Positions 40,930-53,477 of a stretch of 64,000 nucleotides of DNA are shown one piece after another. The notes below the pieces were generated by a model, which saw only the letters and a program-made list of their open reading frames with translations, was not told the origin of the DNA and searched no databases. A program made the position numbers and the translations under genes. The DNA lies in assembly GCA_002104905.1 (NCBI GenBank), contig MCFE01000227.1:1-64000 (forward strand). The letters run 5' to 3'. Position 1 is the stretch's first letter. Each line of letters begins with the position of its first letter. Source of the stretch: Basidiobolus meristosporus CBS 931.73 (lineage: Eukaryota; Basidiobolomycota; Basidiobolomycetes; Basidiobolales; Basidiobolaceae).

Positions 40930-42945
40930 AATCCTCACCCAGCTGCAACAGTTACTCCAGTTCCTCAGCCAGGAGCAACAAAGAATGACTACCATGGCTC
41001 AAACTAGCAAAGCCATCTCAAGAGTACCTTTGGTGTCAGGGTCAGCAGGTAACATGGCAGTCAACAAAGACCTAGGAGATTGGCTCTTCCATAGTGAAGA
41101 AGCTTTTAAGGGTAAAGGAACTGCCAAGAAAGCAAGTTGAATTATGCAGTTTCTTACTTGGCATTTGCATCTTTACAGTGATGGCATAACAAGATAATGT
41201 CAGCCAATATGATGGATGCACTGCTATCTGTACCTGCGATGAGTTTGTGTTGGAAATTCAGAATACTTTTGAACCTCTGCATCAATTGACTCTACTAAGA
41301 AGGCAGCTGAAGACATTCAGACAGAAAGTATTATTTCAAGAATGCAGCTATGAGTATAGATGTCTACTTGAAAAGATTGAAGGAAGGGACCTCATTGATT
41401 AAGTTGTATGTATTATTGATGCACTGAAAGAAACAACTTACAATGGAATGACTTATCAAAGACCTCAGACCATTGAAGAAGCCATCAAGATTATCATGCA
41501 CTATGACTTGGCTATGTCTGGAGTTGGAAAGCCCAAAGTGATTAATCTCAATGGCTACACTGACTTTGAGAGAAGACCATCAGAAGCAGTGCAATTAGGA
41601 TAGATGCCCTGCAGATGAGCCGCATCTTAGAAGAATGTAGAAGAAAGGATTTTGTTCATATTGCCACCAGCATGGGTACTTCTCAGGGTACTGCCCTCAA
41701 AGAAGAAATGGATACCATTCAGAAAACAATTTTTGGCCATATTGAAGCCCAAGAATATAGTAATGTGGCAGATGAACTTGAAGAAGACTCAGAACTTACC
41801 TTCCATATGACAGAAAAACACTTTTCTCAAATGAACTTGAGCTCAGGAAAACTGTCATTTTTGAACAATCAATGGAGTACCAGCCAAGTGCATGATTGAC
41901 TAAGTAGACTCCCACTAGTGTATGTCAGACCAAGTTGCCTTGAGAGCTGGAATTTACTCAGAACCCACCAAATCCACTTTAATCTCAATAGCTAATGGGA
42001 ACTCTCATATATTTGATGGTATCACTTGGCCAATGAAAATAAAGATCAATAACTATAGCAACAACCTACAGACCAGCATATTTGGGTATCTGCAAAATCA
42101 ATGAGGTACATACAAAAACATTACTATTCCATTGTCATCATTCCATTGACTGGGAAACTCAGCTTAGGTAATGCCAGTATGCATGGCACATGCAAACTCA
42201 ACAAGACTCAGCTCTGCAGAGAAATATAATGAAGTACCAAGATGTTACTTATAGCTGTTATACAAGGGGATTCCTCTTCTCCAGCTCATTTGAGGATCCA
42301 AACTATATTGAGGGAATATTCAGACATGTTTTTAGATGTGCTTGTGAGCCAACCACCAGGCAGAGATGTTGATCATATCATTGGCACTGGGATAGCCCTT
42401 CTGAGAGTAACACACCTTACAGAATGAGTCCATTGGAGTTAGGAGAGAAGACAAGGCAAGTTGATCAGTTATTGGAGTATGTATATTTCAGATCCAGCAA
42501 GTTGCCATGTGGGCACCAATGCTTTTTGTGAAGATGTAAGATGGAACATTTGGCGTGTGTACTGACCAGAGTGCCCATTACTCAGTTACTGAAATGAATG
42601 TATACCCCACACTTTTGATTGGTGAGCTTTTGGATTTACTTTATTGAGCCACCATTTTGAGTAACATTGACTTCGTGCCTGAATATAATTGTATTAGGGT
42701 GAAACATGAAGATATCCTCAAGACAGCATTCAGGACCAGATTTAGACAATACTAGCACTTAGTGATGTGTTTGGCATCACAGAAGCCCCTGCAACATTCA
42801 TCAACCAGATGAAAACTATCTTCTAGGGGTACCTAGGTACTTTTGCGGTAATCTATCAAGGTGTCATATTAGTATACAGCAAGAGAGGAGACAGCTTCTA
42901 GGTGCACATTGAAATAGTCTTGAAGCAGCTAACAGAGAACAAGCT
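40930..42945 (+). pseudogene. old Ty3/gypsy gag-pol remnant
   Basis: Different from the young gypsy. Gag-like sequence at 41040-41600 ends in a CCHC-type knuckle (CSYCHQHGYFSGYC, about 41655-41695). The pol linker and RT start can be read at 42360-42500 (DVDHIIGTG, then MSPLELGEKTRQVDQLLEY), matching the family pattern MSP.E..EL..QL..LL. RT motifs follow at 42700-42960 (HEDILKTAFRTRFR, ITEAPATFINQMKTIF, LVYSKRGDSF). The catalytic region (usually FLDDILIYS) reads VIYQGVILVYS, so both Asp are lost. It lies exactly between two Plavaka-type termini. Confidence 0.75.
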
Positions 42946-43133
42946 CCCAATGAGAAATTGCTCCAATGATCCCATCAAAAGGCTGTCATAAGTTTAAAGT
43001 CTCATGACTAAGAGGTATGATCACCTCCCAATATTGTGCAAAACCATCAAAAAATAATTGCACCCCAGATTTCACCAAAACCTTAGCCAAAGTTCTTCAT
43101 CACAACAATTCAAGGGTGGCTTTTGATTGGTTC

Positions 43134-44364
43134 TGTGGTAATGGAAAGTATTCCATTACTACAATATCTCTAAACTAATATTGCACTCATTTCTTTATTT
43201 TGCTTTTTGCTATTGTAACACACATGTGAAAGATCAAGAATTTCCAACTTTGAAGAGCAAGTGCTCCAGACCCCGACAAGCAATCCACCCAAGAATATTA
43301 TGTCATACAGAACACATAGTAGCCAACACATGTTTCAAATTACAGCTCATTTGAAGCAGTACTTAAGGAGTTATGACCAAAAGAGTCCAACTATTATATA
43401 TACTATGCCTTATTGCTAGGATTACTATGGTGACTTTGATCGCATGTACCTTTTGAACCAGCTAATCAAATCATGTGAAATTTTCACAGGTGCTGCGCCT
43501 ATGTCCGATCTGCGGCACTGCAAAATTTTAGCTTTGTATCACGTGTATTGCTTGCACAATTGCCCAAAAACTTTGATCCATCAAGATTTTCATATATATG
43601 ACTTCCCCAGCTGAAAAATAAAGAGAGAGCCTCTCTTTCCAAAATCTCCACACTACAATTACAAGTTTAAAGGTTATAAGACTTCCCCTGCATCACTTGC
43701 ACTGTTGAGTATTCTGACTTTGCTTGGTACTACATCAGTAAAGAGACTGCAAAGCCCACAAGAATCCAATCTAGGTTCTACAAGAAACTACCACTTTTCT
43801 GTTGGAAAAGTCCCCTCCAAGAAGCCCCTTTACTCTAAAGACACCCCTTTAGTCTAAAGACCCCTTTAGAGACCCCTTTAAGAAACCCCTTTACTCTAAA
43901 GAAGCCCCTTTAGGCACCCCTTTAGTGTAAAGTCCACTTTAGAGACCACTACAAGAAGCCCCTTTACTCCAAAGACACCCCTTTAGACACCCCTTTAGGT
44001 CTAAAGACCCCTTTAGAGACTTCTACAACACACCCCTTTAGGTTAAAGGGGAGTTCAGAATTTCCATATTAGGAAATATTTTCTCAGAAAGGAAAGTGAT
44101 TTGCAAATAAGGAAAAGTTACTATAAAAGTAAATAAGCCCATTAGTTGACAGAAGGTCAGAACACTGCTGTAGAAGTGATAAACACTGCCTACAGTATAT
44201 TTTGAGCCTAAGATTGAGGAAATTAGTGAAAGTTATATCTTCTATTGGTATATCAAACTCCCAATAAACTATTTCAGTATTAGCATACTGGAAGTTGTTG
44301 TATATTGTTGATTAGCCTCTACATTGTAGAACAAGCCTCAAACTAATCATAATACAAAACAACA
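43134..44364. repeat. solo LTR (1231 bp) with internal minisatellite
   Basis: Starts TGTGG and ends AACA, flanked by GTTC on both sides (43130-43133 and 44365-44368). The flanks rejoin into sequence that is continuous in copy A near 21430-21445. A TATA-like CATATATATG (43591) and an AATAAA (43617-43622) fit an LTR promoter and polyadenylation signal on the plus strand. No internal retrotransposon domains are present. Confidence 0.78.
43805..44050 (+). repeat. CCCCTTTA-based minisatellite
   Basis: About 14 imperfect copies of CCCCTTTA alternating with TAAAG-containing spacers (units such as AGACACCCCTTTAGTCTAAAG). CTTTA and TAAAG are complementary, so single strands could form many small hairpins. 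It lies within the solo LTR. Confidence 0.8.
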
Positions 44365-44399
44365 GTTCCCTGCCAATTTTCTCACTTTCTGATCTTGGC

Positions 44400-46860
44400 C
44401 ACTCTTTCACCTCCTACATTTGTGTGCATTGATTGGCTATTGCCTCTTTTTCACAGTCCTTACTTTCTGACTCAACCATTTCTCTAACTTTCAAACACAT
44501 ACAAGTAGATTTGTTTCTGTTGAAACTTCTGTTATACCTCAGTTGCCAATTGTATTGGCAAATATAAGTCTCTATACCCTACACTAATATTAAGTCCAAC
44601 CCCACACTTTACATGTAACTTTGCTATAATCTATTGCTCAATGAGTATTTTAGATATAATGCCCTGTTTCCATGACTTTGGTAGGAACCCTATAGCTTTA
44701 TGCTACTTTTCATTTACTGAATCCCACACATCCTGGTCTTCAGCTAGCACTGCAACTGAAGAAGTGCTGCAACTTCTTGGTGTGCCTATTAATACTTCAA
44801 AATTCCACTGAAGGTATTGAGAAAACCTTTTGAGTTCTTGGCATCATTACTGTATGTTGGTTGAATCTCCACTTGGTCAGCAATGGAGGATGTGGAGGCC
44901 ATGGTAGATGAGTTGCCTTTCTCTGCACACTCATCTACATCACTGGAGTGTAGCTCAACAGACTGCACTTCCAACTCTTGTGAGAGCAGCTGCTTTCTTT
45001 GAAGTAATTCTTCTTGGCTATGATGGAATTCAGTCTGCTGTAGGAATACAGCATTAAATAGTAGGAACTGAGGATTTTTCCCATACCTCCCTGTCTCTGG
45101 CCTGGGTACACTTTTCTCCTAACTTTTTCCTTCATCACTGCCAGGTCTTTCACAGCTATTTTGTTGGAGCTCCTGTTGCTTTGAACTACATTTTCTACCT
45201 GGGAAATGCCACTCTGATGCATCTGTTTTGGCCTGCCTGTCCCTTGCTGGCACTCTGCAGGCAACCTGATGCTTCTTCCGCTCTTGTTTTGAGCTCTCAG
45301 CCCATGCTGTGATGGGCTCCTGAGGCAGTTGCTGGCTTTTATCACTGCCAGGTCCTTCACTGCTACTTTGACTGAGAGCTTCTTGAGTAGAGCTGTGTTT
45401 TTTCTATGATAAATGTTATGCTGGTGCATCTGTGTCTGCCTGCTTTTCTGTTATTAGTACTCTTCCGGCTAGCTGAAGCCTCTTTGATACTTGTTTGGAG
45501 CTTTTAGCCCTGCTTGTGACAGGCTCTTGAGGAAGCCACCAGTTTTTAGCTATTGCACCATGGTTCTTCTGCCTTTAATAGTTTCTGCTATTCTTGAGAT
45601 ACCTTTTAGCATACCAATGCTGGCCCAAAATCTGTCTGCTTATTTGCGTTCAGGACAATGCTCACAGGACAATTCAAGCGCATTTTGTATTTCATTGAGT
45701 CCCTGATGGTCACATGGTATGCCAGCCTCAAGGTGTTGGCTTGTTGGCTCCTAAGCACCTTTTGAATGTTAGATCACACTTCATCACTGCACTCAATAAC
45801 TCCACATATCCTCAGTGTCCATTGACATTTAGACTTTGGTATAATCTCTACATTATTTTGCTCCGATGCTGCGATAGGTTTATCTGTAGGATTTATATTT
45901 GGGCAATATTGTTGTGCTTCACAACTGTATGCAGTTCCTCTACAGCAACATCAGAAGATGGCTCAATTCTTAGCTGTATATTGAAATAACTGAATTCCTG
46001 CTTTGCAGCCTAGCTACTGTTGAAATATTGGACTATTTGGTATCATTCTGCAGCTAAAAATTTACTTAACAATTCTGGACTAGTCTTGGTCACTGTGGGA
46101 CTAATTTACAGCTCTTACTTTGCCATTTTCTTCAGATCTATGTTCTTATGATTATTCCCCTATAGTCAGGATAAAATTAGCACTAATACTAACTATTATG
46201 TACTAACCCTGAAACTGTTACACAATGCTCCTAAATATTGAGAAACCCTCCTTACTTAGTACTACAGATGTATTACTTCTACAAAGGTATAAATACTGAG
46301 ATTCTTTGTTAATAAACAACAGTTCAACTATTATCACTATTTCTTGAGAAGCTCCTTATATCCAAATCACTTCTTAAATTGCAACAGCTACTGCTTTCTC
46401 TGCCTTGGATATTATTGCACTACACCTTTATTTGCTTATCCTGTCTCTGGACTATTTATGATTTCTCTGGTACATTGCATCAATCCTATCAGCTACTGCA
46501 TCTAATTGCATCATTAATGCTTTGGCATGAGCTGCCAACATACTTGTTAATGCAGGTGGTGATGACGTTATGAAGGCCATTTGCTGGTCTTCAACTGAAG
46601 GTACTGCTTTTGCAACATTCTCATCTACCTCAGCATTATGGGCAGCTTGGGGCTCTGCTCAGATTCCCATTTGCCAGCTTGACTGAGGGCCTGAGGAGTC
46701 TGCATTATTACTTTCAGTGGGCACACCGTCCCCAGAGCCTTTTATAGTTGTAGCCCTGCTTGTTGCACTGAATGTCAAAGCAAGCAGTTGTCCAACTTTT
46801 CTTCTGCTGCAGTCAGCAGTGAGACTTGGTTGGGAACCACACAACTTTGCTTTTTTTTGG
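44400..46860 (-). pseudogene. accessory ORF, copy E
   Basis: N-terminus at about 46660-46860 (SRRKVGQLLALTFSATSRA, then DGVPTESNNADSSGPQSS). The coiled-coil region is around 46460-46540. A 369-bp LTR splits the gene at 46018-46386. Two ~70-aa repeats lie at about 45160-45460 (LPAECQQGTGRPKQMHQ and a second AGR-type unit), and the C-terminal block continues to about 44400. Broken by stops. Confidence 0.68.
46018..46386. repeat. solo copia-type LTR (369 bp)
   Basis: Starts TGTTG and ends CAACA, with a perfect 5-bp duplication GCTAC (46013-46017 and 46387-46391). TATA-like GTATAAATA (46287) and AATAAA (46310) are near the 3' end. The flanks rejoin to sequence continuous in copies A and 17060-18115. 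Confidence 0.88.
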
Positions 46861-47104
46861 CATCATACCTAAGGAAGCAAGTCAAACCAGAGGGGAAATG
46901 GTGTTACATATACATGTGTAAAAGGTGCCACAGCTTTATTTGTAATATTTACTATGTCAGGTCATCATTGAATCTTACATCCATGTAAGTATGATGTCTT
47001 AAATTCAGGACTGTCTTGAATACACATGAGTTTTGACAAAAAATGGATATAATAGCTTTACATTGTTGAGTGTCAAGCTGCTATCTCAATAGACAAGACT
47101 AAAT

Positions 47105-49700
47105 TAATTCACATCCATGAGAGAAGAGAAAAAAGACCTTGTGGCTATTGTAGCAAGCCTTTCAGCCATGAAGCATGCAGACAGCATAGGAAGTATTACA
47201 AGAATCATGGCCAGTGCTTTGCCACACAGGCTGTCTTTGTCCATTCACCAGTTGCAACTGTGCCAACACTATCTTGCCAGCCACTTGACACTTCTATCAT
47301 AGTACCTGGCCATACTTGTCACCCTGCATAAACTGAGTTGGAAGAGTTGGTGACACCTTTAGGCTTGCCCCAGCCATTTGAATATGGCACACAGAGTGAT
47401 AGCTCTGAAGAAGCAGGCCCACTGACAAATTGAAAATATATCTACCCTCACAACAGTACCCTGCATGAGCCCTGCACAATCCCATTATGCAATGAGAGGA
47501 CCTCCATAGACAAGAATGTTGAGGATGTTTTATATATTCAAGTGAGACCAGTACTTTGTTTACTGGTGAAGGATGTGATGTTATGGCTAGAGAAGTGGCA
47601 TGTTTACACTGATATCAGTAATTGGGGCTGAGAGGATGTAATACTACTCCTTGTCAAAATCATTCTGGGATGCAACTTGCCATGTACATAGTATAAATCA
47701 ACAACTGTCATGCAGCTGTCAAGATACAACTCAGAGGCCCTTCTGATACATGCATATGTTGACAGTTGCATTGCATCTACATCAGAGAATGTCACCATTG
47801 CAAGATGTCCAACTTGTCAGCAATCTAACACCACTGGGGGAAAGCATTGTCCACACTCCAGATATATTCCAGCAATAGGCCATCTAAAGATGCTCATGCA
47901 ATCCAACAAGTACTGTGAGCCCATATAGTTTTTCACTCAGTGTCAATTAGGCACAAATATATTGAATGTATTCAATGGCAAACATTATAAACAGCTAAGA
48001 AGAAAGGGCTACTTTGAAGGTATGTATGACCATGCCTTTACTTTTGCACTTGATGGATTTTCATTAAACAAGTACTCTGGCAGCAAATCCTGCTGGCCAC
48101 CAATTCTCATAAACTGGAATCTGCCACCTATCTTATGGTATCAGAGCAAATATCTAATAGCAGTCTCACTAGTACCTTTGCCTAACTCACCATCCAGCCT
48201 AGATAGCTACCTTTACCCATTATCAGATGAATTTAGTATGTTTGCCATTTGGATAATGGCAAATGGCTATCATGTCAACGTGCATGCTGGTATCTGCATG
48301 TGAGATACCCAGCCATCAGCAAGTTAGCCAGCTTTTCTAGTCACAATGGTAGAAATATAATAGACTTGTTCCGTTGGATAGTGCCACATTGAGCCATGAG
48401 TGCCAAATGATGCCATAGTGTGCCAGAGAGGCCAAATGCGCCTATACTGGGTCACAGAGTGTGAAACATAGATCTGCATCTTCATGCAAAGCAGCCCCTG
48501 TGTTTCACCTATGATGCAGGAGAAAATCCATTTTTTGATGTTTTTTTGTGGATCAATGTTGTGCAGGATGTGTAAGAACACAGAAGAACTGAAGACATGC
48601 ATCAGGTTCTCAATACCCATGGCACACTGAATCTAGCTCCTGTGGCTTGTAGCATGTCACAACAATGCATGGCACTATCTTGGTCCACTGGTACTATCTA
48701 GCACTATAAGTGCTTTGTATTGATCTTACTTTAGGGCTAATATTTAAATATAGTGCCAGATAGTACCAGTGGACCAAGATAGTGCCATGCATTGTTGTGA
48801 CATGTTACAAGCCACAGGAGCTAGATTCAGAGTGCCATGGGTATTGAGTACCAAATGCATATTTTCAATCCTTTTGTGCTCTTACACATCCTGCACAACA
48901 TTGACGTAAAAAAAAAGGTCAAAAAATGGATTTTCTGCAACACCATTGGTGAAACACTGGGGCTGCTTTGCATGAAGATGCAGATCTATGTTTCACACTC
49001 TGTGGCCAAGTATAGGTTCACTTAGCCTCCTTGGCACACTATGGCATCATTTGGCACTCATGGCTCAGTGTGGCACTATCCAATGGAACAAGTCTAATAG
49101 CTCACACACATTATTATTACCCAAATACCAACACCAAGAATATCATCTTCCTACAGGGAGAATAAGCCAAAGTCAGCATACAATTGCAGCTAAGATGTAA
49201 GCCATAAGCCATATGCCAGATTATTGAAATAATTGTAAACTCAAGATACTTAAGATAGAGGGTATCTGTTAGCACAAAAGCTTTCCATTGGGAGCAATGC
49301 ATTTGCTTTTCAACAATATCCCTTTACTAATGACCAAGTTGTACATGGTGTATGTAAGGCTAAATGGGCCCATAATGATACAAGAGAAAATTAAAAAGAA
49401 TTGCTGTAGGCTGCTGTACTGCTGAAATGATGCCAGCAAAGGTTTGCAATGAGGTGGCCAGAACAGCAACAGGTGTCTGGCCATATAAGGGAAATTGATG
49501 TATTGACTGGTTAAATGTGCCCTGATCAATGCGGAGGGCATTAAGACTGTTAGAATGCCATGCAATTCTTGTCAAATGCATGCTTATACACTGTCAGACT
49601 TTATACTTTAATTGGCAGTCAAATCAACACAAAGCTGTCACAATTCTCTCATAAGATTATGTGGAGGATTAATAATTCCAAGCTGCTTGCATTATGATGG
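47105..49700 (+). pseudogene. transposase, copy E
   Basis: N-terminal finger (REEKRPCGYCSKPFSHEA in the correct frame, about 47110-47175), linker (about 47330-47560), C..C block TIARCPTCQQSNTTGGKHC (47790-47845), then YDHAFTFALDGFSLNKY (48025-48080), LPNSPSSLDSYLYPLSDE, and the HVNVHAGIC region where the normal IIICIGD has been altered. The foldback MITE enters just after this block. The remainder (49099-49350) includes the MHLLF region. Non-functional. Confidence 0.72.
48362..49095. mobile_element. foldback MITE copy 4 (734 bp)
   Basis: AGACTTG...CAAGTCT ends flanked by AAT (48359-48361 and 49096-49098). Same arms and the same ~40-nt loop, with one base different from the other copies in the loop. 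Confidence 0.92.
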
Positions 49701-49785
49701 GCTCATCATGGGATTGTGATAGTGGTTCTGGATAGGAGCAACCTGCAGGACCAAATTATTTCTTATAGCGGAGGCTTTGACACAC

Positions 49786-49856
49786 AGTGAGCACCCCAAA
49801 TAGAAATACTTAAGATGTCTTGGGCATATTTCTCCTTTGGACTTACAAACCATCAT
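49786..49856 (+). repeat. gypsy LTR end fragment
   Basis: Resembles the last 75 bp of the LTR ending at 63568 (blocks GAGCACCCC, TGTCTTGGGCATAT, TTGGACTTA). Diverged, no flanking duplication seen. Confidence 0.55.
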
Positions 49857-52329
49857 AGCTTAAGAAAATACTGCAGTTCTTGTTAATTAATGCTTTAACC
49901 CAAGAAAAGGCTGAATCCCATCATATCCAAGAAGAATTCAAAACAAGACAAAAGATGTTTCTCAAGAGCTTAGAGTGGACTTGAATACTGCAAGGACTTA
50001 TTGCAAAGACTGGCAGACAAGGTGCTACACCTTGCAGTGCTAGCTGAAGACCAGGATGTATGAGAACCACTGAATGAATAAGGACATAAAGCTGCAGGGT
50101 ACTTTGGCTGAAACAATTATTGAAGGGTGGACTTCAATGTAGTTACATGTTGAGTGTGGGATTAGGCTTAATGCCAATCTACAGTATAGGACTTGGCAAT
50201 TGGGGTACTGCTGAAGATAGAATGGAAACAAACCATATATGCACAAAAGGTAAGAGCACTATCTGAGTCAGGAAGTAAGAAGTGCAAAAAACATGAAATA
50301 GCCAATCAATGTACAGAAGATAGGAGGTGACTGAGTTTCAGGGATCATAATGTGAAGGAATTGGCAGAGAACCAATTGAAAGTAACTTTTGTATTGCTGT
50401 GATCAAAAATCTTGATCATGTTTTTGGGAACACTGAGGTATAATTTTTCAAGATGGTCTTTGTAAGAAGTCCTAATGGCATCATTACCTCCAAGTAACAG
50501 AATATAAATAGCAAGAACTTAAATGACTTTTGCAATGCCTACAGTGCAGTTTTGGTGCAATAACAGATGCAGCAAAAGATTACAGCACCTATTTAAAAGC
50601 AGCACTCCTGAGATTGTGACACCTTGAGGCTCACCTCCACCTTGTGAATAAAGGATGCAGAGTGATAGCTCTGAAGCAGCAGGATCACTGCTGGATTGCA
50701 AGCCTATCTCTTTGAACAACAGTATGCTGCATGAGCCTGCAAAATCCCATTATATAATGAGAAAACACATGTGAGAGAAAGTACTGAAGATACTCTATGT
50801 GGTTAAGTGATACCAGTAATACATCCAGTGGTGAATAATGTGATGTTGTGGCTAGAGTAGTAGCACATTTCTACTAATATGAGTAATGGGGGCTTTGAGG
50901 ATTTACCAACAACTCTTGCCAAGATCATCCCAATATGCAGCTTACCATGTATATGGTACAAGTGGACAACCATTATGCAGCTGGCAACATATGACCTAGA
51001 CCTTGCCCTGATTACAGCATGTGTTAACAGTAACATGGCATTCACATCTGAAAATGCCACCATTGCAAGGTGTCCCACTAGTCAGGAATCCACCAATATT
51101 GGGGGAAAATATTGTTTGCACTCCAGATATATTCTAGTAATGCCCTGTCTATAGAAGATCATGCTGTCCAAAAAATATTGTGAAGTTATGAAGTACCACA
51201 CTCACTATCAATTAGGTGCAATCCTTTCCAATATACTCAATGGCAAGCATTGCAAACAGCCAAGAAGCAATGGCTACTTTGAAGGTATGCATGACCATGC
51301 CTTTGCCTTGTCACTTGATGGATTCACATTAAATTGACACACTACCAGCAAATCCCACTTACTAATGATTCTCATCAACCTGTATCTGCTGCCTATCTTA
51401 TAGTGTCTGAGTGGAGATCTGATGGTGATCTCACAGATATCAGGGCCAAAATTACCATCCAACCTAGATAGCTACCTGTAACCATTGCTGGAAGAATTTT
51501 GTATGCTCTCCAGTAGGATAACAGTAAATGGCTATTATGTGAAAGCTCATATTATCATCTGCATTGGATATACCCTGGCCATCAGCAAGATAGTAGGTTT
51601 TTCTGGGCCCAAGGTAAGGGATTACCTTCAAATATGTAAAATCCAGGGGACTAAATACATAATTCACATACATTACTATTACCAAAACACCAGCACTAAG
51701 AGCATCATCTTCCCACAGATAGAACATACAGAAGTCAGCATGCCATTGCGGCAAAGTTGGAAGCTATAAGTCATTTGTTGGAATACAAAATTAATTGGAG
51801 CCCAGAGATAAGATAGTGGGTATCTGTTGGAACAAAAGCTTTCTACTGGGAGCAATACATTTGCTTTTCAACAATATCCTTATACTAGTGACCAAGTTGC
51901 ACAAGAGGAGGTAGAAAAAGCAAATATAATTTGGTAAATTGATATGGTAGCATTATGCAAAACTACTGTAGGCCACCATACTGCCATAATAGTGTCCTCA
52001 GTTACTTGCTATGAGGCTATCAAGACACCACCAAGTTTGTTGCCATTTAAGGCAATTGGATGTATTGGCCAGTTAGATCAACTCAAATGGTTGCAGAACA
52101 CTCCAAGACTGCAACAATGTCATGCCACCTCTAGCTAAGCACCACTAAACACTGTCAAGTTTTAACTTTATTTGGCAGTAAAAATAGCTAAATGCTGTTA
52201 TGATTCTGTCATAATACTGCATAAAGGGTCTTTAATTCCATGCTGATGGTTTTATAATGGTCCCCTGATGAAAATCTGACAGCTGATATGGATTGGGTCT
52301 GCCTGCAGGACCAAATTTTTCTTCATAGG
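49857..52329 (+). pseudogene. mosaic of Plavaka-type fragments (G)
   Basis: 49857-50515 is the accessory-ORF C-terminal block and its outer subterminal DNA. 50517-50600 is another accessory fragment (MPTVQFWCNN, then KRLQHL). 50610-51900 is transposase on the plus strand (linker, TSENATIARCPTSQES at 51040-51090, HVKAHIIICIGYTLAISKI at about 51537-51600). 51905-52329 is the transposase-side terminal region ending TTCTTCATAGG. The joins imply deletions. All parts contain stops. Confidence 0.62.
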
Positions 52330-52379
52330 AGCACGGTCATGCATATCTTTGAAGTAGCTGTTGCTTCATGGTTGCTTTT

Positions 52380-53275
52380 ATTGTTTGCCTTCAAACATAT
52401 TGGAAATATTTGTACTTGATTGATAATGAGTACAGTACTTTGTAGCTTTACAATACTTGTTGAACTGCATGAGCTTCTTTAGACAGGGCATTACTGGAGT
52501 ATACCCAGAGTGTGAACAATGTTTTCCTCCCATGGTGGTTGGTTCCTGACAACCTGGGCACCTTTCAATGGTGGCATTTTCTGATGTGACTGCCATATAA
52601 CTGCTAACATACCCTGGTATAAGGATGGTCTCTGGGTCACATGTTGCCAGCAGCTTGAAGGTTTACTTCTTGTACCAAGTACATGTTAAGTTACATCCTG
52701 GAATGATTTTGGCAAGAAGTAGTGGTAAAAACTCAAAGCCCCATTATTGATATTGGTGGAAATACACCACTTCTCTAGCCATATTATTGCATCATTAACC
52801 AATAAGTGAACTACAGAGTCCACTTTGCCCCATAAAGTGTTGTTGCATTTTTTTCACAGGTATTGTTACATTGCACACTGAGATTTTGCTGGGCTCATTC
52901 ACAGTACTGTTATCAGGGGAGATAGACTCACAATCCATCAGTGAGCCTTTTTCTTCAATGCCAAGACTCTGAAAACCATATTCAGGAGGCCAAGGTGAGA
53001 CTAAAGACATTGCACACACACCTGAATCAGCGTGCACAAGGTGACAAGTATTGCCACATGCCTTTATAAAATACTAAGTGGCCAGCATGAAATTTTGGGC
53101 ACAATAGTGACTGATCAATGCTCAAATATGGCTTGTGGGGGAAACACTGGCCATGATCCTTGAAAGACTTCCTATGCTGTCTGAATGCTTCATGGCTGAG
53201 AAACTTGTTAATATGGCCACATGGTTGTTTTTCCCATTTACAATGTTGCTGCCCATAAGTCAAACAGATTGACAC
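52380..53275 (-). pseudogene. transposase N-terminal half, copy H
   Basis: Minus-strand fragments: the finger KWEKQPCGHINKFLSHEAF with RQHRKSFKDHGQC (53150-53235), the linker (52800-53037, SLMDCESISPDNSTVNEPS), and VTSENATIERCPGCQEP, TTMGGKHCSHSGYTP (52500-52596). In the first finger pair one Cys is lost (CGHI). Stops present. Confidence 0.7.
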
Positions 53276-53477
53276 TCAACAAGATAATGTTATTATATCA
53301 CTTTTTTGTCTATATTCCTATGATCTTAAGACAGTTTTGTAGTCAAGACTTTGTACCTTCATGAATGTAAGGTTCAACAATGACCCACCATAGTAAGTAT
53401 TATGTGTATAAGTATGACACCTCATACATTTGTATATGTAACACTATTTACATTTGGTTTGACTTACTTGCACTTAT

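Larger units (their letters stand above)
42946..49770. mobile_element. Plavaka-type transposon copy E, both ends present
   Basis: Left terminus CCCAATGAGAAATTG at 42946, right terminus ...AATTATTTCTTATAGCG at 49770. It carries the accessory ORF (minus) and transposase (plus) in the same divergent order as copy A. It has taken three insertions: a 1231-bp LTR (43134-44364), a 369-bp LTR (46018-46386) and a foldback MITE (48362-49095). Without these it would be about 4.5 kb. Confidence 0.75.

Noticed and set aside
43805-44050. CRISPR-like or telomere-like array
   Set aside because: The units are short, irregular and without unique spacers, and CCCCTTTA is not the usual fungal telomere unit. It is a minisatellite inside an LTR.
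18185-49200. Small proteins repeated in the foldback elements (for example at 19045-19428 and 48837-49025)
   Set aside because: They translate the arms of the non-coding palindromic element and its flanks, and differ in start and end between copies.
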